Counted from the stretch's first letter, positions 1 through 11,151 are shown. The stretch: 64,000 nucleotides of DNA from Ectobacillus sp. JY-23 (GCF_023022965.1 NZ_CP095462.1:1178001-1242000); one strand, 5' to 3'. The notes: generated from the sequence alone by a model not told the origin. Made by a program: numbers and translations.

Positions 1-320
1 TCGTGACGCATTAATACTGTTTCAATTGAATATCCATCGTACAACTCAAATAAGAATTTAATGGTACCATCAGATGACACTTGCTTTACAAGCGTTTTTA
101 AAGTCGTAATCTCAAAGGAATTCGACAATTTATCGCGCAATTCCTTTCCAAGGTTCGTCATTTCTTCAAAAGAACCTACTCGCTTTTTGTACAGCCAATC
201 AAAAACTTGAGCAGCACGAAATGCGGGCTCATCATTTTCTTTCATCCACTCTTGTAGCCCTTGTAATTCAAAAGAATACACGGATGGCTTTTTGTTCAAA
301 TCTTGTTTTGTTGTTTTCAT
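1..320 (-). CDS. rlmN: 23S rRNA (adenine2503-C2)-methyltransferase, N-terminal part (cut by window edge)
   Basis: The reading frame starts at an ATG at 318-320 and runs off the left edge, so only about 106 N-terminal residues are visible. The translation ([20 protein letters not shown], then a segment with [18 protein letters not shown] and [20 protein letters not shown]) matches the accessory N-terminal domain of RlmN, a radical-SAM enzyme that methylates A2503 of 23S rRNA and A37 of some tRNAs. The CxxxCxxC cluster lies beyond the window. The start is one base past the rsmB stop, so it is co-transcribed with rsmB. This is the usual Bacillus order. Confidence 0.93.
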   Translation of the reverse strand, partial: MKTTKQDLNKKPSVYSFELQGLQEWMKENDEPAFRAAQVFDWLYKKRVGSFEEMTNLGKELRDKLSNSFEITTLKTLVKQVSSDGTIKFLFELYDGYSIETVLMRH

Positions 321-321
321 G

Positions 322-1656
322 TTATACCTTCTTTCGTAGACAAGCTATATAAAATCCGTCCGTGAGAAAATAGTGCGGTAAGATTTGCACATCTCCCTTG
401 CCGATATATGACTTCAAGGAAGGAGGCAATCTTTCTTGCATAGTGTTATCTATCTCATATTCTGGATGTTTGTTTAAAAATGTTTGTATGACATCTTCAT
501 TTTCTGTTGAACCAATAGTACATGTACTATATACAAGACGCCCGTTCTTTTTCAGAAGCGGGGCAGCTGCCTCTAAAATATCGAGCTGAATCTTCGCCAA
601 TCTTTCACTATCAGCCTCTGTTTTACCCAGTTTAATATCAGGCTTTCGGCGAATAACCCCAAACCCAGAGCAAGGTGCATCAATTAAAATTTTATCAAAA
701 GTTTCACTCTGAAACTTTTCTCCTACCTTCCGGGCATCAAGAGCCTGCGCTTCTACATTTGTCAAGTGCAAGCGTCTTGCTTGCGCTTGAATCAACCGAA
801 CTTTGTGAGGGTGTAAATCCAGTGATACAACATGTCCCGTGCCTAGCAAACGCTCGGCGATATGTGAGGTTTTCCCACCAGGTGCCGCACACGTGTCGAG
901 TATATAATCTCCCTGTTCTGGACCAAGAGCACGAGCAACCAGCATTGAACTTTCGTCTTGCACAGACACGTAGCCTTCTTGAAAAGCCTTGGTGTGTGCT
1001 ACATTACCTCTTTTGATTTGAATCGCATCTTCTGATAAGCTGCCTCGTTCCGCTTCAACTCCTTCAGCAGTAAGCATCTCAATAACTTCTTCAACTGTCG
1101 TTTTGGAAACATTGACACGAGCCGTAGACAGCGGAGGAAGCAAGTTCGTTTCACATATCCGCTGTGCAGTATCAAATCCGTATGCTTCTATCCATTGTTC
1201 AACGAGCCATTGTGGATGACTTGTCTGAATAGCCAAACGCTCCGCCGGATTTTTGATATGTTCTAGAGAAGGTACACCCTCTCTCTGAACCGAACGAAGT
1301 ACTCCATTAACCATCGCGCCAATCCCTTTATGGCCTCGCTTTTTGGCAATTTCAACTGCTTCATTAATAACGGCATGTGCAGGAACACGATCTAAAAACT
1401 CCATTTGATATAGAGATAGTCTCAATAACACTTTTACCCATGGCTCTACCTTTTTTCGTAAAAATGGCTGCAGATAAAAATCTAGAGCATCTCGCCTTTG
1501 CACAGTTCCGTATACAATCTCGGTTAGTAATCCAACATCTTTACTGGCAAGGTTGCTTTTTTCAATAATGTTGTTCAAAAGAAGATTACTGTATGCACCA
1601 TTTTTCTCAATTTGCATTAAGCCTTCGAGCGCAAGTTCGCGCACGTTATTCGTCAT
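322..1656 (-). CDS. rsmB: 16S rRNA (cytosine967-C5)-methyltransferase RsmB
   Basis: The 444-residue protein has an N-terminal NusB-like RNA-binding domain (about 1-130) followed by a Rossmann methyltransferase domain. The SAM-binding motif [11 protein letters not shown] is at about 254-264, DAPCSG at 326-331, and STCT with the likely nucleophilic Cys near 379, all typical of the Fmu/Sun/NOL1 m5C family. The ATG overlaps the fmt stop (ATGA), so translation is probably coupled. It sits in the priA-def-fmt-rsmB-rlmN unit. No anomaly seen. Confidence 0.97.
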   Translation of the reverse strand: MTNNVRELALEGLMQIEKNGAYSNLLLNNIIEKSNLASKDVGLLTEIVYGTVQRRDALDFYLQPFLRKKVEPWVKVLLRLSLYQMEFLDRVPAHAVINEAVEIAKKRGHKGIGAMVNGVLRSVQREGVPSLEHIKNPAERLAIQTSHPQWLVEQWIEAYGFDTAQRICETNLLPPLSTARVNVSKTTVEEVIEMLTAEGVEAERGSLSEDAIQIKRGNVAHTKAFQEGYVSVQDESSMLVARALGPEQGDYILDTCAAPGGKTSHIAERLLGTGHVVSLDLHPHKVRLIQAQARRLHLTNVEAQALDARKVGEKFQSETFDKILIDAPCSGFGVIRRKPDIKLGKTEADSERLAKIQLDILEAAAPLLKKNGRLVYSTCTIGSTENEDVIQTFLNKHPEYEIDNTMQERLPPSLKSYIGKGDVQILPHYFLTDGFYIACLRKKV

Positions 1657-2594
1657 TCTTCTCCCGCCTTCATACCGATTTCAATTTGCGTGCCACGCAA
1701 AAATTGACTGCCGTCCATGCGCTTCTTACCAGCAGGTTGCAAATCAGTAATTTTAATTGCAGTTGTATTTCCTGTTGCAATTACAACACCATCTGCCTCT
1801 AGAGCAAGGACAGTGCCCGGCTCTCTCTCTTCTGAAGTCGCAATCTTCTCGCCCCACCAAACCTTGATCACTTGACCGTTTAAGGTTGTATAAGCAACCG
1901 GCCATGGATGCATGCCTCGAATCTGGTTGTAAATCGCCTCTCCTGGCTGCCCCCAATTGATTTTTTCTTGCTCGCGTTTAATATTATACGCAAATGTTGC
2001 TTCTTCCTCGCGCTGTGGTACAGGGGTAAGCTTTCCTTCTAGTAAAAGCGGTAGGGTTTGGGACAACAATGCAGCACCCGCTTTGCTCAACTTGTCATGT
2101 AGGGTGCCCACTGTTTCACGTTCTGTAATTGGCACTTCCACTTGCGTTAAAATATCACCCGCATCCAATTTTTCAACCATATACATGATGGTAATACCTG
2201 TTTTTTCTTTTCCTTGAATGATTGAGTAGTGAATAGGTGCGCCACCGCGAAGCTCTGGCAATAAAGAAGCATGTACATTAATACACCCATACTGCGGTGC
2301 TTCTAATATCTCTTTCGGTAAAATTTGACCAAACGCTGCGGTGACGATTAGATCAGGCTGAAGCGCCAATACTTTTTCGTACTCCCCTTGCTCACGAATT
2401 CTTAAAGGTTGCAAAACCGGGATGCCATGTTTTTCCGCTTCTACCTTTACAGGAGGTGCTGTCATTACCTTTTTACGCCCTACCGGACGATCCGGTTGTG
2501 TAACGACTCCAATGACTTCATGTCCATCTGTAATAATCTGACGCAGCACCGGTACAGAAAAATCCGGCGTTCCCATAAATACAATTTTAGCCAT
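1653..2594 (-). CDS. fmt: Methionyl-tRNA formyltransferase
   Basis: The 313-residue enzyme transfers a formyl group from 10-formyl-THF to Met-tRNAfMet. The N-terminal formyltransferase fold starts [17 protein letters not shown]. The [18 protein letters not shown] segment near 107-125 holds the catalytic His and the conserved loop, and the C-terminal OB-fold tRNA-binding domain follows from about 205. The start ATG has an AGAGGG ribosome-binding site. It lies 14 bases after def and overlaps rsmB by four bases. Pairing with def reflects the formylation-deformylation cycle of protein N-termini. Confidence 0.98.
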   Translation of the reverse strand: MAKIVFMGTPDFSVPVLRQIITDGHEVIGVVTQPDRPVGRKKVMTAPPVKVEAEKHGIPVLQPLRIREQGEYEKVLALQPDLIVTAAFGQILPKEILEAPQYGCINVHASLLPELRGGAPIHYSIIQGKEKTGITIMYMVEKLDAGDILTQVEVPITERETVGTLHDKLSKAGAALLSQTLPLLLEGKLTPVPQREEEATFAYNIKREQEKINWGQPGEAIYNQIRGMHPWPVAYTTLNGQVIKVWWGEKIATSEEREPGTVLALEADGVVIATGNTTAIKITDLQPAGKKRMDGSQFLRGTQIEIGMKAGEE

Positions 2595-2608
2595 GTATAT
2601 CCCTCTTT

Positions 2609-3076
2609 CTACTCCAGCTCTTCCGACTCATAATACTTTGTTACTTTGGAAGTAAATAATACACCGTTCAAATGATCAATTTCATGTTGAATGGCACGTG
2701 CTAAAAAGCCGCGTGCTTCTAAAACAAATATTTTACCACGCTTGTTTTGCGCACGAACTTTTACATATTCAGCCCTCGGCACGTCTCCGTATAAGTCCGG
2801 AAAACTTAAACAGCCCTCCGGACCCACTTGCTCGCCGCGCGCTTCTAAAATAACCGGATTAATTAAATCGATACGACCATTATCGTCTGCTTCAACAATC
2901 GCAATTTGCTTGGAAATGCCGACTTGTGGTGCAGCTAAACCTACACCATCTGCTGCAACCATCGTATCATACATGTCCTGAAGCAGCTTTACCAGTTTTT
3001 TATCAAAATCCAAAACGCGGTCGCAAGGGGTTTCCAGTACCGCATTTGGGTGCTTTATAATCTCTAAGATTGCCAT
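2609..3076 (-). CDS. def: Peptide deformylase
   Basis: This is a metal-dependent hydrolase that removes the N-formyl group from nascent proteins. The three family motifs are visible: [10 protein letters not shown] (motif 1), EGCLSFP with the metal-binding Cys (motif 2) and [10 protein letters not shown] with the HExxH metal site (motif 3). A longer in-frame GTG at 3088 exists, but GGAGG sits inside that extension, seven bases before the ATG at 3076. The ATG, giving [10 protein letters not shown] and 155 residues, is therefore preferred and agrees with family length. It follows priA closely. Confidence 0.97.
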   Translation of the reverse strand: MAILEIIKHPNAVLETPCDRVLDFDKKLVKLLQDMYDTMVAADGVGLAAPQVGISKQIAIVEADDNGRIDLINPVILEARGEQVGPEGCLSFPDLYGDVPRAEYVKVRAQNKRGKIFVLEARGFLARAIQHEIDHLNGVLFTSKVTKYYESEELE

Positions 3077-3088
3077 GTGTTCCTCCAC

Positions 3089-5485
3089 TTACATTAACAT
3101 AGTTGGGTTAAAATCGATTGATATTTGTAATTGCTCCTTTATCATAGCAGTTTGATAATGCTCATTAATAAAGCGCAATACTTCCTTTAATCCTGGTTCC
3201 CGTTTGTATTTTATCATGCATTGGTAGCGATATCTATCTTTTACCCTTGCGATCGGTGAAGCGACCGGACCAAGAATAATGGTTTGCGGCGTACATTTTT
3301 GTCGCAACATAGCTGTAATTTTTTCTGTAACTTGTACAGCCTGCAGTAAATTAGGATGGGATACTGTAATCAGCGTTAAATAATAGTAAGGCGGATACTG
3401 ATGCAGCTTTCGAATATGCATTTCTTGTTCAAAAAATGTATCATACTGCTGCTTCTTTGCTAGCTGTACACTGTAATGTTCCGGTGTATACGTTTGAATA
3501 ACGACTTCTCCTGGCAAATGATGTCTTCCTGCTCGTCCACTTACCTGTGTAAGGAGCTGATATGTTTTTTCACTAGCCCGAAAATCAGGGAGATGAAGCA
3601 TCGTGTCCGCCGTCAACACGCCTACAAGAGTAACATCTGGGAAATCCAAGCCTTTAGCAATCATTTGTGTACCAAGTAAAATATCTGCTTTTTTTTGTCC
3701 AAAGGCAGTCAATAATTTCTCGTGTGCCCCTTTTTTACTTGTTGTATCTACATCCATGCGAATCACACGTGCCTGTGGAAATAGCTTTGTCAATTCTTCC
3801 TCAACTTTTTGTGTACCCGTTCCAAAAAAACGAATATATTGGCTTTGACAGGTTGGACAGGCTTTAGGGAGAAACTCTTCATGGCTGCAATAATGACATT
3901 TCAACCGCTGCGTTGCCCGGTGATACGTTAATGATATATCACAGTGCGGACATTGCATTACATACCCGCAATCACGGCACATCACAAATGTAGAATGGCC
4001 TCTTCGATTTAAAAACAACACAATTTGCTCTTGCTTTTGCAAACGATCGGCAATCTTTTCATGAAGGAGCGTCGAAAACATAGAACGATTACCCTCTCTA
4101 AGCTCTTCACGCATATCCACAATTTCCACGCTGGGCAGCGCTTGTTCATTCATTCGCTTGGTCATCGTCAATAATGTGTATACACCTTTTGATGCACGCG
4201 CAAAGGATTCAAGAGTCGGAGTTGCACTCCCTAGAATCACGGGGCAACGATGATATTCACTGCGGCGAATTGCTACATCTCTTGCATGATAACGCGGATT
4301 ATCTTCTTGCTTATAGCTTGACTCATGCTCCTCGTCAATGATAATGATTCCCAGATTTTCGAATGGAGCAAATACAGCCGATCGTGCTCCCACAACAACG
4401 CGCACTTCCTTGCGTTGTATTTTTCGCCACTCATCGTACTTTTCTCCAGCAGACAATGCGCTGTGGAGTACAGCCACTTGTGAACCGAAACGCCCTTTAA
4501 ACCGCTCTACCATTTGAGGCGTAAGCGAAATTTCCGGCACCAGCATAATCGCTTCTTTTCCCTTCTGTAAAACCGCTTCAATGGATTGCAAATATACTTC
4601 TGTTTTGCCACTTCCCGTCACACCGTACATCAAAAAGGTACGTTGTTGCTCGTTTTCAATAGTAGACAAAATCGGGGCAATGGCGGCTTGCTGCTCAACG
4701 GTCAATGGAAATGGCTTTGTACGCTCAAACTGCTCATCATCATAGGGATTTCGATACACTTCAATCTCTTTTTCATATAGTATGCCTTTTTTGACAAGCG
4801 CTTTAATCGGTGCATCTGTCATGCTAAGCTCTTCTTTAAGAGTATGTGCCGCTACCTCTTGATGATTTTCGATAAAATAATACAGAACATCTTGTTGCTT
4901 AGCACTACGGACGCTCGCTGCCAATTCTTCCAATGTACGTTCGGAGGCTGCCGGTCCAATTACGCGCTGCCTTTTTCTTTGTACCCGATCCTTCACATCA
5001 TATACCACTTCAATTTCTTCCGCCGCAATCGCAGCTTTCACAGCGCGATACAACGCTTCGGGTAAATCCTTCCACGCTATTGAATCTTTCTCTCCAAACA
5101 ACGTCTGCAGTTCATTCGATGTCTCATTCCTCAAAATCAGACGCTTTTGATACACGGATTTAATAGCGGCCGGCAGCATAGCCTGAAACGCTGAGATGGT
5201 GAAGCAAAGCGTTTCTTCTTTTAGCCAAAAGCCAAGACCGAGCAGTTCTTCGTTTAAAACTGGCGTTAAGTCAAGAAGCTCTTCAACTTCTTTTAGCTTC
5301 ATATTTTCGCTTTCTTCTACCTCTCGAATATCAATGATAAAGCCCTGCAGCTTTCTTGGTCCAAAAGGCACAATCACACGCATACCAACTTGAACAAAAG
5401 CGTCCCACTTGCTTGGTATCTTGTAGTCGAAGGGGCGATCAGTTTGACGCGCTGGTACATCTACAATAATACGAGCGGCCTTCAT
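3089..5485 (-). CDS. priA: Primosomal replication restart helicase PriA
   Basis: The 798-residue DNA helicase reloads the replisome at stalled forks. It has an N-terminal 3'-end-binding domain (DRPFDYKIP near 16-24), Walker A GVTGSGKT at 288-295, a DEEH box near 386 and the PriA zinc-binding region with paired cysteines (CRDCGY, CPHCD, CHYCS, CPTCQS). A conserved helicase C-terminal region follows. A GGAGG site lies seven bases from the ATG. The start overlaps the coaBC stop by four bases. Confidence 0.98.
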   Translation of the reverse strand: MKAARIIVDVPARQTDRPFDYKIPSKWDAFVQVGMRVIVPFGPRKLQGFIIDIREVEESENMKLKEVEELLDLTPVLNEELLGLGFWLKEETLCFTISAFQAMLPAAIKSVYQKRLILRNETSNELQTLFGEKDSIAWKDLPEALYRAVKAAIAAEEIEVVYDVKDRVQRKRQRVIGPAASERTLEELAASVRSAKQQDVLYYFIENHQEVAAHTLKEELSMTDAPIKALVKKGILYEKEIEVYRNPYDDEQFERTKPFPLTVEQQAAIAPILSTIENEQQRTFLMYGVTGSGKTEVYLQSIEAVLQKGKEAIMLVPEISLTPQMVERFKGRFGSQVAVLHSALSAGEKYDEWRKIQRKEVRVVVGARSAVFAPFENLGIIIIDEEHESSYKQEDNPRYHARDVAIRRSEYHRCPVILGSATPTLESFARASKGVYTLLTMTKRMNEQALPSVEIVDMREELREGNRSMFSTLLHEKIADRLQKQEQIVLFLNRRGHSTFVMCRDCGYVMQCPHCDISLTYHRATQRLKCHYCSHEEFLPKACPTCQSQYIRFFGTGTQKVEEELTKLFPQARVIRMDVDTTSKKGAHEKLLTAFGQKKADILLGTQMIAKGLDFPDVTLVGVLTADTMLHLPDFRASEKTYQLLTQVSGRAGRHHLPGEVVIQTYTPEHYSVQLAKKQQYDTFFEQEMHIRKLHQYPPYYYLTLITVSHPNLLQAVQVTEKITAMLRQKCTPQTIILGPVASPIARVKDRYRYQCMIKYKREPGLKEVLRFINEHYQTAMIKEQLQISIDFNPTMLM

Positions 5486-6681
5486 TTTTCTTCCTCCAGC
5501 ATTTCCTTTAGCTCATGCAAGATATGCCTTGCAACTTCCACTTTCGGCAAAAGCGGCAAGACAATGCTCTCCCCGTTTCTCTTATACATTGTTACAATGT
5601 TTGTGTCTGTTCCAAATCCGGCACCTTCTGCCTTTATATCATTTGCGACAATCATGTCTAAATGCTTCGTTTGTAACTTTTCTTTTGCATACGACGCAAC
5701 ATCCTTTGTTTCAGCAGCAAATCCGATTAAAATTTGCCGCTCTTTTTTCTCCCCCAGCGTTCGTAAAATATCTGTTGTGCGTTCTAACTCTATCGTAAGC
5801 TCTCCATCTCGCTTCTTTAACTTGTCACTATGCATAACCTTAGGACGATAATCCGCTACTGCTGCTGTTTTTATGACTGCGTCCACTTGATGATATCGAG
5901 ATAAAACCGCATGCAGCATATCTGCGGCTGACTCAACTCGCTTGACCTCAACACCGGCAGGGACCGGAAGTGCTGTAGGTCCGGTCACTAATAGGACATT
6001 CGCGCCCATTGCTGCTGCTTCACTAGCAATTGCATAGCCCATTTTCCCAGTCGAAAAGTTTGTCATGAATCGAACGGGATCTATTTTCTCGCGTGTCGGT
6101 CCTGCTGTTACAATGATCTGTTTTCCCTGCAAAGGCTTCTCATTAAAAAATTCCTGCAAATAAGCTACGATCGTTTCTGGTTCCTCCAAACGCCCCTTCG
6201 CGACATAACCGCAAGCAAGAAAGCCTTCTCCCGGTTCTATGAAACGATAACCGAACGACTGCAGTGTTTGCATATTTTTTTGCACAGCAGGATGTTCGTA
6301 CATATGTACATTCATAGCAGGAGCAATCCAAACAGGGGCGGTCGCCGCCAATATTGTGGTAGAAATCATATCATCTGCCAAGCCGTTGGCTAACTTACCA
6401 ACCATATTGGCAGTTGCAGGTGCAACAAGGATGACATCCGCCCAGTCTGCCAAATCGATATGTGCGATGACAGATGAATCTTTTTCATCAAATGTATCGG
6501 TATATACATCATGTCGTGATAAAGCTTGAAACGTGAGCGGTGTTACAAACCTACAGGCCGACTCTGTCATCATAACCTTCACCGCAGCGCCTGCTTGTGT
6601 GAGTTTACTCGTTAAAGCTGCTGCTTTAAATACTGCAATACCACCTGTTACACAAAGCAAAATCTTTTTTCCAGTTAACAT
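5482..6681 (-). CDS. coaBC: Bifunctional phosphopantothenoylcysteine decarboxylase / phosphopantothenate-cysteine ligase
   Basis: This enzyme performs two successive coenzyme A steps: ligation of cysteine to 4'-phosphopantothenate and decarboxylation to 4'-phosphopantetheine. The N-terminal flavoprotein domain (LCVTGGIAVFKAA) carries the PAMNVHMY segment of the CoaC active site. The CoaB half begins around GKQIIVTAGPTREKIDPVRF and has TNFSTGKMGYAIA and KLKKRD. Upstream in-frame codons to 6729 were dropped because AAGGGG lies seven bases before the ATG at 6681, giving 399 residues. It has its own upstream region after the rpoZ terminator. Confidence 0.97.
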   Translation of the reverse strand: MLTGKKILLCVTGGIAVFKAAALTSKLTQAGAAVKVMMTESACRFVTPLTFQALSRHDVYTDTFDEKDSSVIAHIDLADWADVILVAPATANMVGKLANGLADDMISTTILAATAPVWIAPAMNVHMYEHPAVQKNMQTLQSFGYRFIEPGEGFLACGYVAKGRLEEPETIVAYLQEFFNEKPLQGKQIIVTAGPTREKIDPVRFMTNFSTGKMGYAIASEAAAMGANVLLVTGPTALPVPAGVEVKRVESAADMLHAVLSRYHQVDAVIKTAAVADYRPKVMHSDKLKKRDGELTIELERTTDILRTLGEKKERQILIGFAAETKDVASYAKEKLQTKHLDMIVANDIKAEGAGFGTDTNIVTMYKRNGESIVLPLLPKVEVARHILHELKEMLEEEK

Positions 6682-6891
6682 ACTCGCGCCCCTTTCTCCT
6701 ATAAGTAACACTATTCTATACCAGTACACGTTATTTTTCTAACATAACAGTAAGGCTAAGAAGCCTTTGCCTCCTGCCTACCGCCTTAATAGGTACGTGC
6801 TTTTTAAGGTTGTAGCTACAGTCGCAAGTGTTTCTCTTCTAGCGACTCCTTGTACATCGTCTATTTTATAAAAATTCATATTTTTATGTTG
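6682..6891 (-). promoter_or_regulatory. coaBC upstream region with possible extended -10 promoter
   Basis: Because rpoZ ends in a strong terminator, the coaBC-priA-def-fmt-rsmB-rlmN unit probably needs its own promoter here. On the minus strand TGG followed by TATAGAAT about 30 bases before the coaBC ribosome-binding site resembles an extended -10 element, with no convincing -35. A short inverted repeat AGTCGC/GCGACT (6820-6825 and 6842-6847) is also present; its role is unknown. Confidence 0.3.
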
Positions 6892-6926
6892 TAAAAAAAG
6901 AACAACCTATTTGTACATAGGTTGTT
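6892..6926 (-). terminator. Intrinsic terminator after rpoZ
   Basis: On the minus strand the 10-bp stem AACAACCTAT / ATAGGTTGTT (arms 6917-6926 and 6901-6910, six-base loop) is followed by a C and seven T residues. It lies about 20 bases past the rpoZ stop and separates remA-gmk-rpoZ from the coaBC unit. Confidence 0.85.
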
Positions 6927-6944
6927 TGTTCTCCATATGAATGC

Positions 6945-7151
6945 TTATTTTTGTCCCTCAAGCGGTCTATAGCCTAGCAATTTTGCATCAATCTCTTCTA
7001 AAGATTTTCCTACGTACTTATGAGATACAGGTCGGTCTAAGCGACAGTCGCGATGTTGTTGCATTTCACGCGCACGTTTAGATGCCACGGTTACCAATGT
7101 GTATTTTGAATCAATCTTTTGCAGCAACGCATCAATGGATGGGTTTAACAT
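6945..7151 (-). CDS. rpoZ: RNA polymerase omega subunit
   Basis: A 68-residue protein starting [20 protein letters not shown], with the omega signature of an N-terminal helix, the KRAREMQ segment and [12 protein letters not shown]. Omega helps fold and assemble beta-prime in RNA polymerase. It follows gmk after three bases, the standard Firmicute pairing, and GGAGG stands 11 bases before the ATG, a slightly long spacing. A terminator follows. Confidence 0.96.
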   Translation of the reverse strand: MLNPSIDALLQKIDSKYTLVTVASKRAREMQQHRDCRLDRPVSHKYVGKSLEEIDAKLLGYRPLEGQK

Positions 7152-7154
7152 AAA

Positions 7155-8067
<913 letters not shown>

Positions 8068-8121
8068 ACCCTGTGCCTCCTAGTAAGTCTATCCGAATTC
8101 CTCATGCACTAAACTTCTCAA

Positions 8122-8193
8122 CTATTCCATATTTTGCACTTGTTTGCGGATTTTTTCAAGGTTATTTTTCACCTTCATCACAGGCTTGTTGTT
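8122..8193 (-). pseudogene. Decayed 3' tail of yloC (YicC family endoribonuclease-like gene)
   Basis: The minus strand between the yloB terminator and remA encodes, just before a TAG at 8122-8124, a 23-residue tail ending KNNLEKIRKQVQNME. This closely resembles the very C-terminus of YloC/YicC proteins (family pattern MKNxLEKIREQVQNxE), the gene normally sitting directly upstream of remA. Nothing upstream of codon 23 is recognisable and there is no start codon with a ribosome-binding site. The similarity is from memory of the family, not an alignment. A possible weak promoter (TTGAAA, 17 bases, CAAAAT at 8131-8159) lies inside it and may now serve remA. Confidence 0.6.
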
Positions 8194-8202
8194 TACACAG
8201 CG

Positions 8203-8234
8203 AAAAAGGTAATAGAGACATTCCCTACTACCTT
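8203..8234 (-). terminator. Intrinsic terminator after yloB
   Basis: On the minus strand a 13-bp stem (AAGGTAGTAGGGA / TCTCTATTACCTT, two G-T pairs, three-base loop; arms 8222-8234 and 8206-8218) is followed by TTT. It ends the yloB transcript before the yloC remnant. Confidence 0.8.
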
Positions 8235-8245
8235 CTTTCATTATA

Positions 8246-10957
8246 TCATATTTTACTTTGATTGACTATTTTAAGTTTGTTTTGTTTTTTGGGTTTCTTC
8301 GTTAATACAGCACCTACAAGTAAGAATGTTGGAATAGAAGAAAGACCGCCAATCAGCAACCAATCTCTCCCTTTAATAGGTAATGTGTCAAATATAGGCT
8401 GCAACGGCGGATAATAGATAACCACTAGCATAAGCAGTAGAGAAATGAATACTGCACCTACCAGATACATATTGCCGAATGGATTGCGATGATAGATGGA
8501 TCTCTCACTTCGGCAATCAAATACAAGTATGAGCTGTGATAAAACAAGTGTTGCAAAAGCCACAGTTTGTGCATATTTTAGTTCAGTTGGATTTTGGTTA
8601 TAAGCTACAATAAACGCCAGTAACGTGACAATCCCAATTAAAAAGCCACGACTTAAAATTTTCCAGCCTAAACCTCTTGAAAAGACTCCTTCTTTTGGAC
8701 TACGTGGTTTCCTCTTCATTACATCGTCCTCCGGCTTGTCGAGTCCAAGCGCCATTGCCGGCAGTCCGTCCGTTACTAAATTTACCCATAAAATTTGAAT
8801 TGGTACAAGCGGCAACGGTAGCGCTAAAATCATCGCAAATAACATAACTAAAATTTCTCCTACATTAGATGCAAGCAGGTAACGAATGAATTTCCTAATA
8901 TTTTCATAGATATTACGACCTTCTTTAATAGCTGCTTTAATTGTCGCAAAATTGTCATCCAAAAGAACAAGAGAAGAGGCTTCCTTTGCTACATCTGTTC
9001 CGGAAATGCCCATCGCAATACCAATGTCGGAAGCCTTAATTGCTGGTGCATCATTTACACCATCTCCCGTCATTGCAACAATATGTCCTTTATTTTGAAG
9101 TGCCTTTACAATTTTTAATTTATGCTCCGGCGAAACACGTGCAAATACATATGTGTCTTCTACAATATCTTCAAGTTCTTCTACACTCATGGCCGCAAGT
9201 TGAGTGCCTTCTACCACTTTGCCGCCTTCAGGCAACACAGCCAATTGCTTGGCAATCGCCATTGCTGTAATCTTATGATCACCTGTAATCATAACTGTAC
9301 GGATACCGGCATCACGGCATTCCTGTACAGCTTGTTTCACTTCCGGTCTTGGCGGATCAATCATACCTTGCAGGCCGATAAACATTAAGTCGGTTTCTGC
9401 ATCTCTTTCATTGATTAGTTCATTGCGAAGCGGTTTATAAGCAATGGCAATCGTGCGCAGTGCCTGACCGCCTAAATGATGGATGGCTCTTTGCACTTCA
9501 TCTTGATACAAGGTTGTCATGGATTGTTGTTTTTCTCCCCATAGAATCGAACTACTCACGCCAAGTAGGACATCAGGTGCACCCTTGGTAACAAGAAACG
9601 CTTTGCCTTGCTTGTCTCGAATAACAACACTCATCATTTTACGTGTCGAATCAAACGGAATTTCTTTTATAATTTGGAATTGTCCTGCCAGTGCCTCGCG
9701 TGTAAACCCCGCCTTCATGGCTGCTGCTACAAGTGCTCCTTCAGTCGGATCACCGTCAAGTACGTATTCTTTTTTTCTTTTTGAGATGTTAGCGTTATTG
9801 CACAAACAACCAAACATTAATAGCTGCTGTACAGGCTTTACTACACTCGGATTAATCTTTCGTTCATCCTCCGTAAATTCACCACTTGGACTGTAGCCTT
9901 GTCCGGTGACCTGCCACGTTTTCCCGCCTGACCATAAATGTGTGACCATCATTTTATTTTGTGTCATCGTACCTGTTTTATCTGAACAGATAACAGAAGC
10001 GCAGCCAAGCGTCTCTACAGCTGGTAGTTTACGAACAATTGATTTTTTCTTAATCATGCGCTGCACACCTAAAGATAAAGCAACGGTAACAATTGCCGGC
10101 AATCCTTCCGGTATGGCTGCCACAGCCAAGGACACACCTGCTAGGAACATATGATATACATCATGTCCTTGATACACGCCAATTAATACTACTAGCGCTG
10201 TCAAAAGCAATGCGACGACAATCAAAATCTTCCCCATTTGTTCCAAGCGGCGCTGCAGCGGTGTTTCGTTTTCTTCAGCGTTTTGAAGCATATCAGCAAT
10301 TTGCCCCATTGCCGTATTCATACCGGTACCGATAACAGTACCAATACCCGACCCGCGTGTAACCATCGTTCCCATAAACGCCATATTCGTTTGATCGCCA
10401 ATACCGACATCAATACCATTTACAGCGTCGATACGCTTTTGAACCGGGACAGATTCTCCCGTAAGAGCGGACTCTTCTATGTATAAACTCGATGCTTCAA
10501 TAATTCTCACGTCCGCACCAATTCGATCTCCACTTGTAAACTTAATAATGTCTCCTGGTACCAGCTGCTTAGAGGCGACCTTCACCCACTTATTATCACG
10601 AAGCACAGTCGCTTGCGGCGCAGCTAGTTCTTTTAAAGCATCCATTGACTTTTCTGCGCGATGTTCCTGTAAAAAGCCCAGTATTCCATTTAAAATAACA
10701 ATAGCAACAATGGCCACAGCATCTACCATTTCACCAAGTAAAGCAGAAATAACAGTGGCTCCTAGCAGTACTAGCACCATAAAATCCTTAAATTGCGCAA
10801 GAAACTTTACCAATGCAGATGAACGCTTCCCCTCCTGCAGCTCATTTGTCCCAAACTGCTTAAGGCGCATATTCGCCTCCTGTCCCGTCAATCCTGTCTT
10901 CACATTCGTCCTTGCCTTCTCCTCTACCTCATGAACGCGAAGTCCATACCAATTCAT
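8246..10957 (-). CDS. yloB: P-type calcium-transporting ATPase (SERCA-like)
   Basis: The 903-residue type II P-type ATPase matches YloB, a Ca2+ pump of the cytoplasmic membrane linked to spore formation and germination in B. subtilis. Actuator motif TGES is at 166-169, the ion-binding PEGLP at 283-287 in TM4, the phosphorylated Asp in DKTGT at 326-330, and GDGVNDAPA near 610 in the hinge. About ten membrane helices are expected: two pairs before the catalytic domain and six after it. A GAGGTGAGG site directly precedes the ATG. It is divergent from rqcH. Confidence 0.95.
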   Translation of the reverse strand: MNWYGLRVHEVEEKARTNVKTGLTGQEANMRLKQFGTNELQEGKRSSALVKFLAQFKDFMVLVLLGATVISALLGEMVDAVAIVAIVILNGILGFLQEHRAEKSMDALKELAAPQATVLRDNKWVKVASKQLVPGDIIKFTSGDRIGADVRIIEASSLYIEESALTGESVPVQKRIDAVNGIDVGIGDQTNMAFMGTMVTRGSGIGTVIGTGMNTAMGQIADMLQNAEENETPLQRRLEQMGKILIVVALLLTALVVLIGVYQGHDVYHMFLAGVSLAVAAIPEGLPAIVTVALSLGVQRMIKKKSIVRKLPAVETLGCASVICSDKTGTMTQNKMMVTHLWSGGKTWQVTGQGYSPSGEFTEDERKINPSVVKPVQQLLMFGCLCNNANISKRKKEYVLDGDPTEGALVAAAMKAGFTREALAGQFQIIKEIPFDSTRKMMSVVIRDKQGKAFLVTKGAPDVLLGVSSSILWGEKQQSMTTLYQDEVQRAIHHLGGQALRTIAIAYKPLRNELINERDAETDLMFIGLQGMIDPPRPEVKQAVQECRDAGIRTVMITGDHKITAMAIAKQLAVLPEGGKVVEGTQLAAMSVEELEDIVEDTYVFARVSPEHKLKIVKALQNKGHIVAMTGDGVNDAPAIKASDIGIAMGISGTDVAKEASSLVLLDDNFATIKAAIKEGRNIYENIRKFIRYLLASNVGEILVMLFAMILALPLPLVPIQILWVNLVTDGLPAMALGLDKPEDDVMKRKPRSPKEGVFSRGLGWKILSRGFLIGIVTLLAFIVAYNQNPTELKYAQTVAFATLVLSQLILVFDCRSERSIYHRNPFGNMYLVGAVFISLLLMLVVIYYPPLQPIFDTLPIKGRDWLLIGGLSSIPTFLLVGAVLTKKPKKQNKLKIVNQSKI

Positions 10958-11030
10958 CCTCTCACCTCAACCTTCTCTACTCTATTCACAGCTTATTCAG
11001 ACTCGTCCTAAAACATGCTATAATGTTAAG

Positions 11031-11150
11031 AAAAGCGGAAGCGGCTCGTTCAGCTCCATAGGGCATAGGTTCTCGACACAAAAAGGCGCTTTTTGCCTTT
11101 ATGGGGCGAGGTTCTCTGACCGGAGGAGCTAGCCGCTGCAGCTGGATCAA
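11031..11150 (+). repeat. Interspersed palindromic repeat, complete copy
   Basis: The unit begins AAAAGCGGAAGCGGCTCG and ends AGCCGCTGCAGCTGGATCA. The terminal AGCGGCT and AGCCGCT are complementary, so the transcript could fold into a long branched hairpin with an internal AAAAAGGCGCTTTTT stem (around 11080). The first 67 bases recur exactly 121 bases downstream. The design resembles intergenic repeats scattered through some Bacillaceae genomes, but the family was not verified. Confidence 0.75.
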
Positions 11151-11151
11151 G

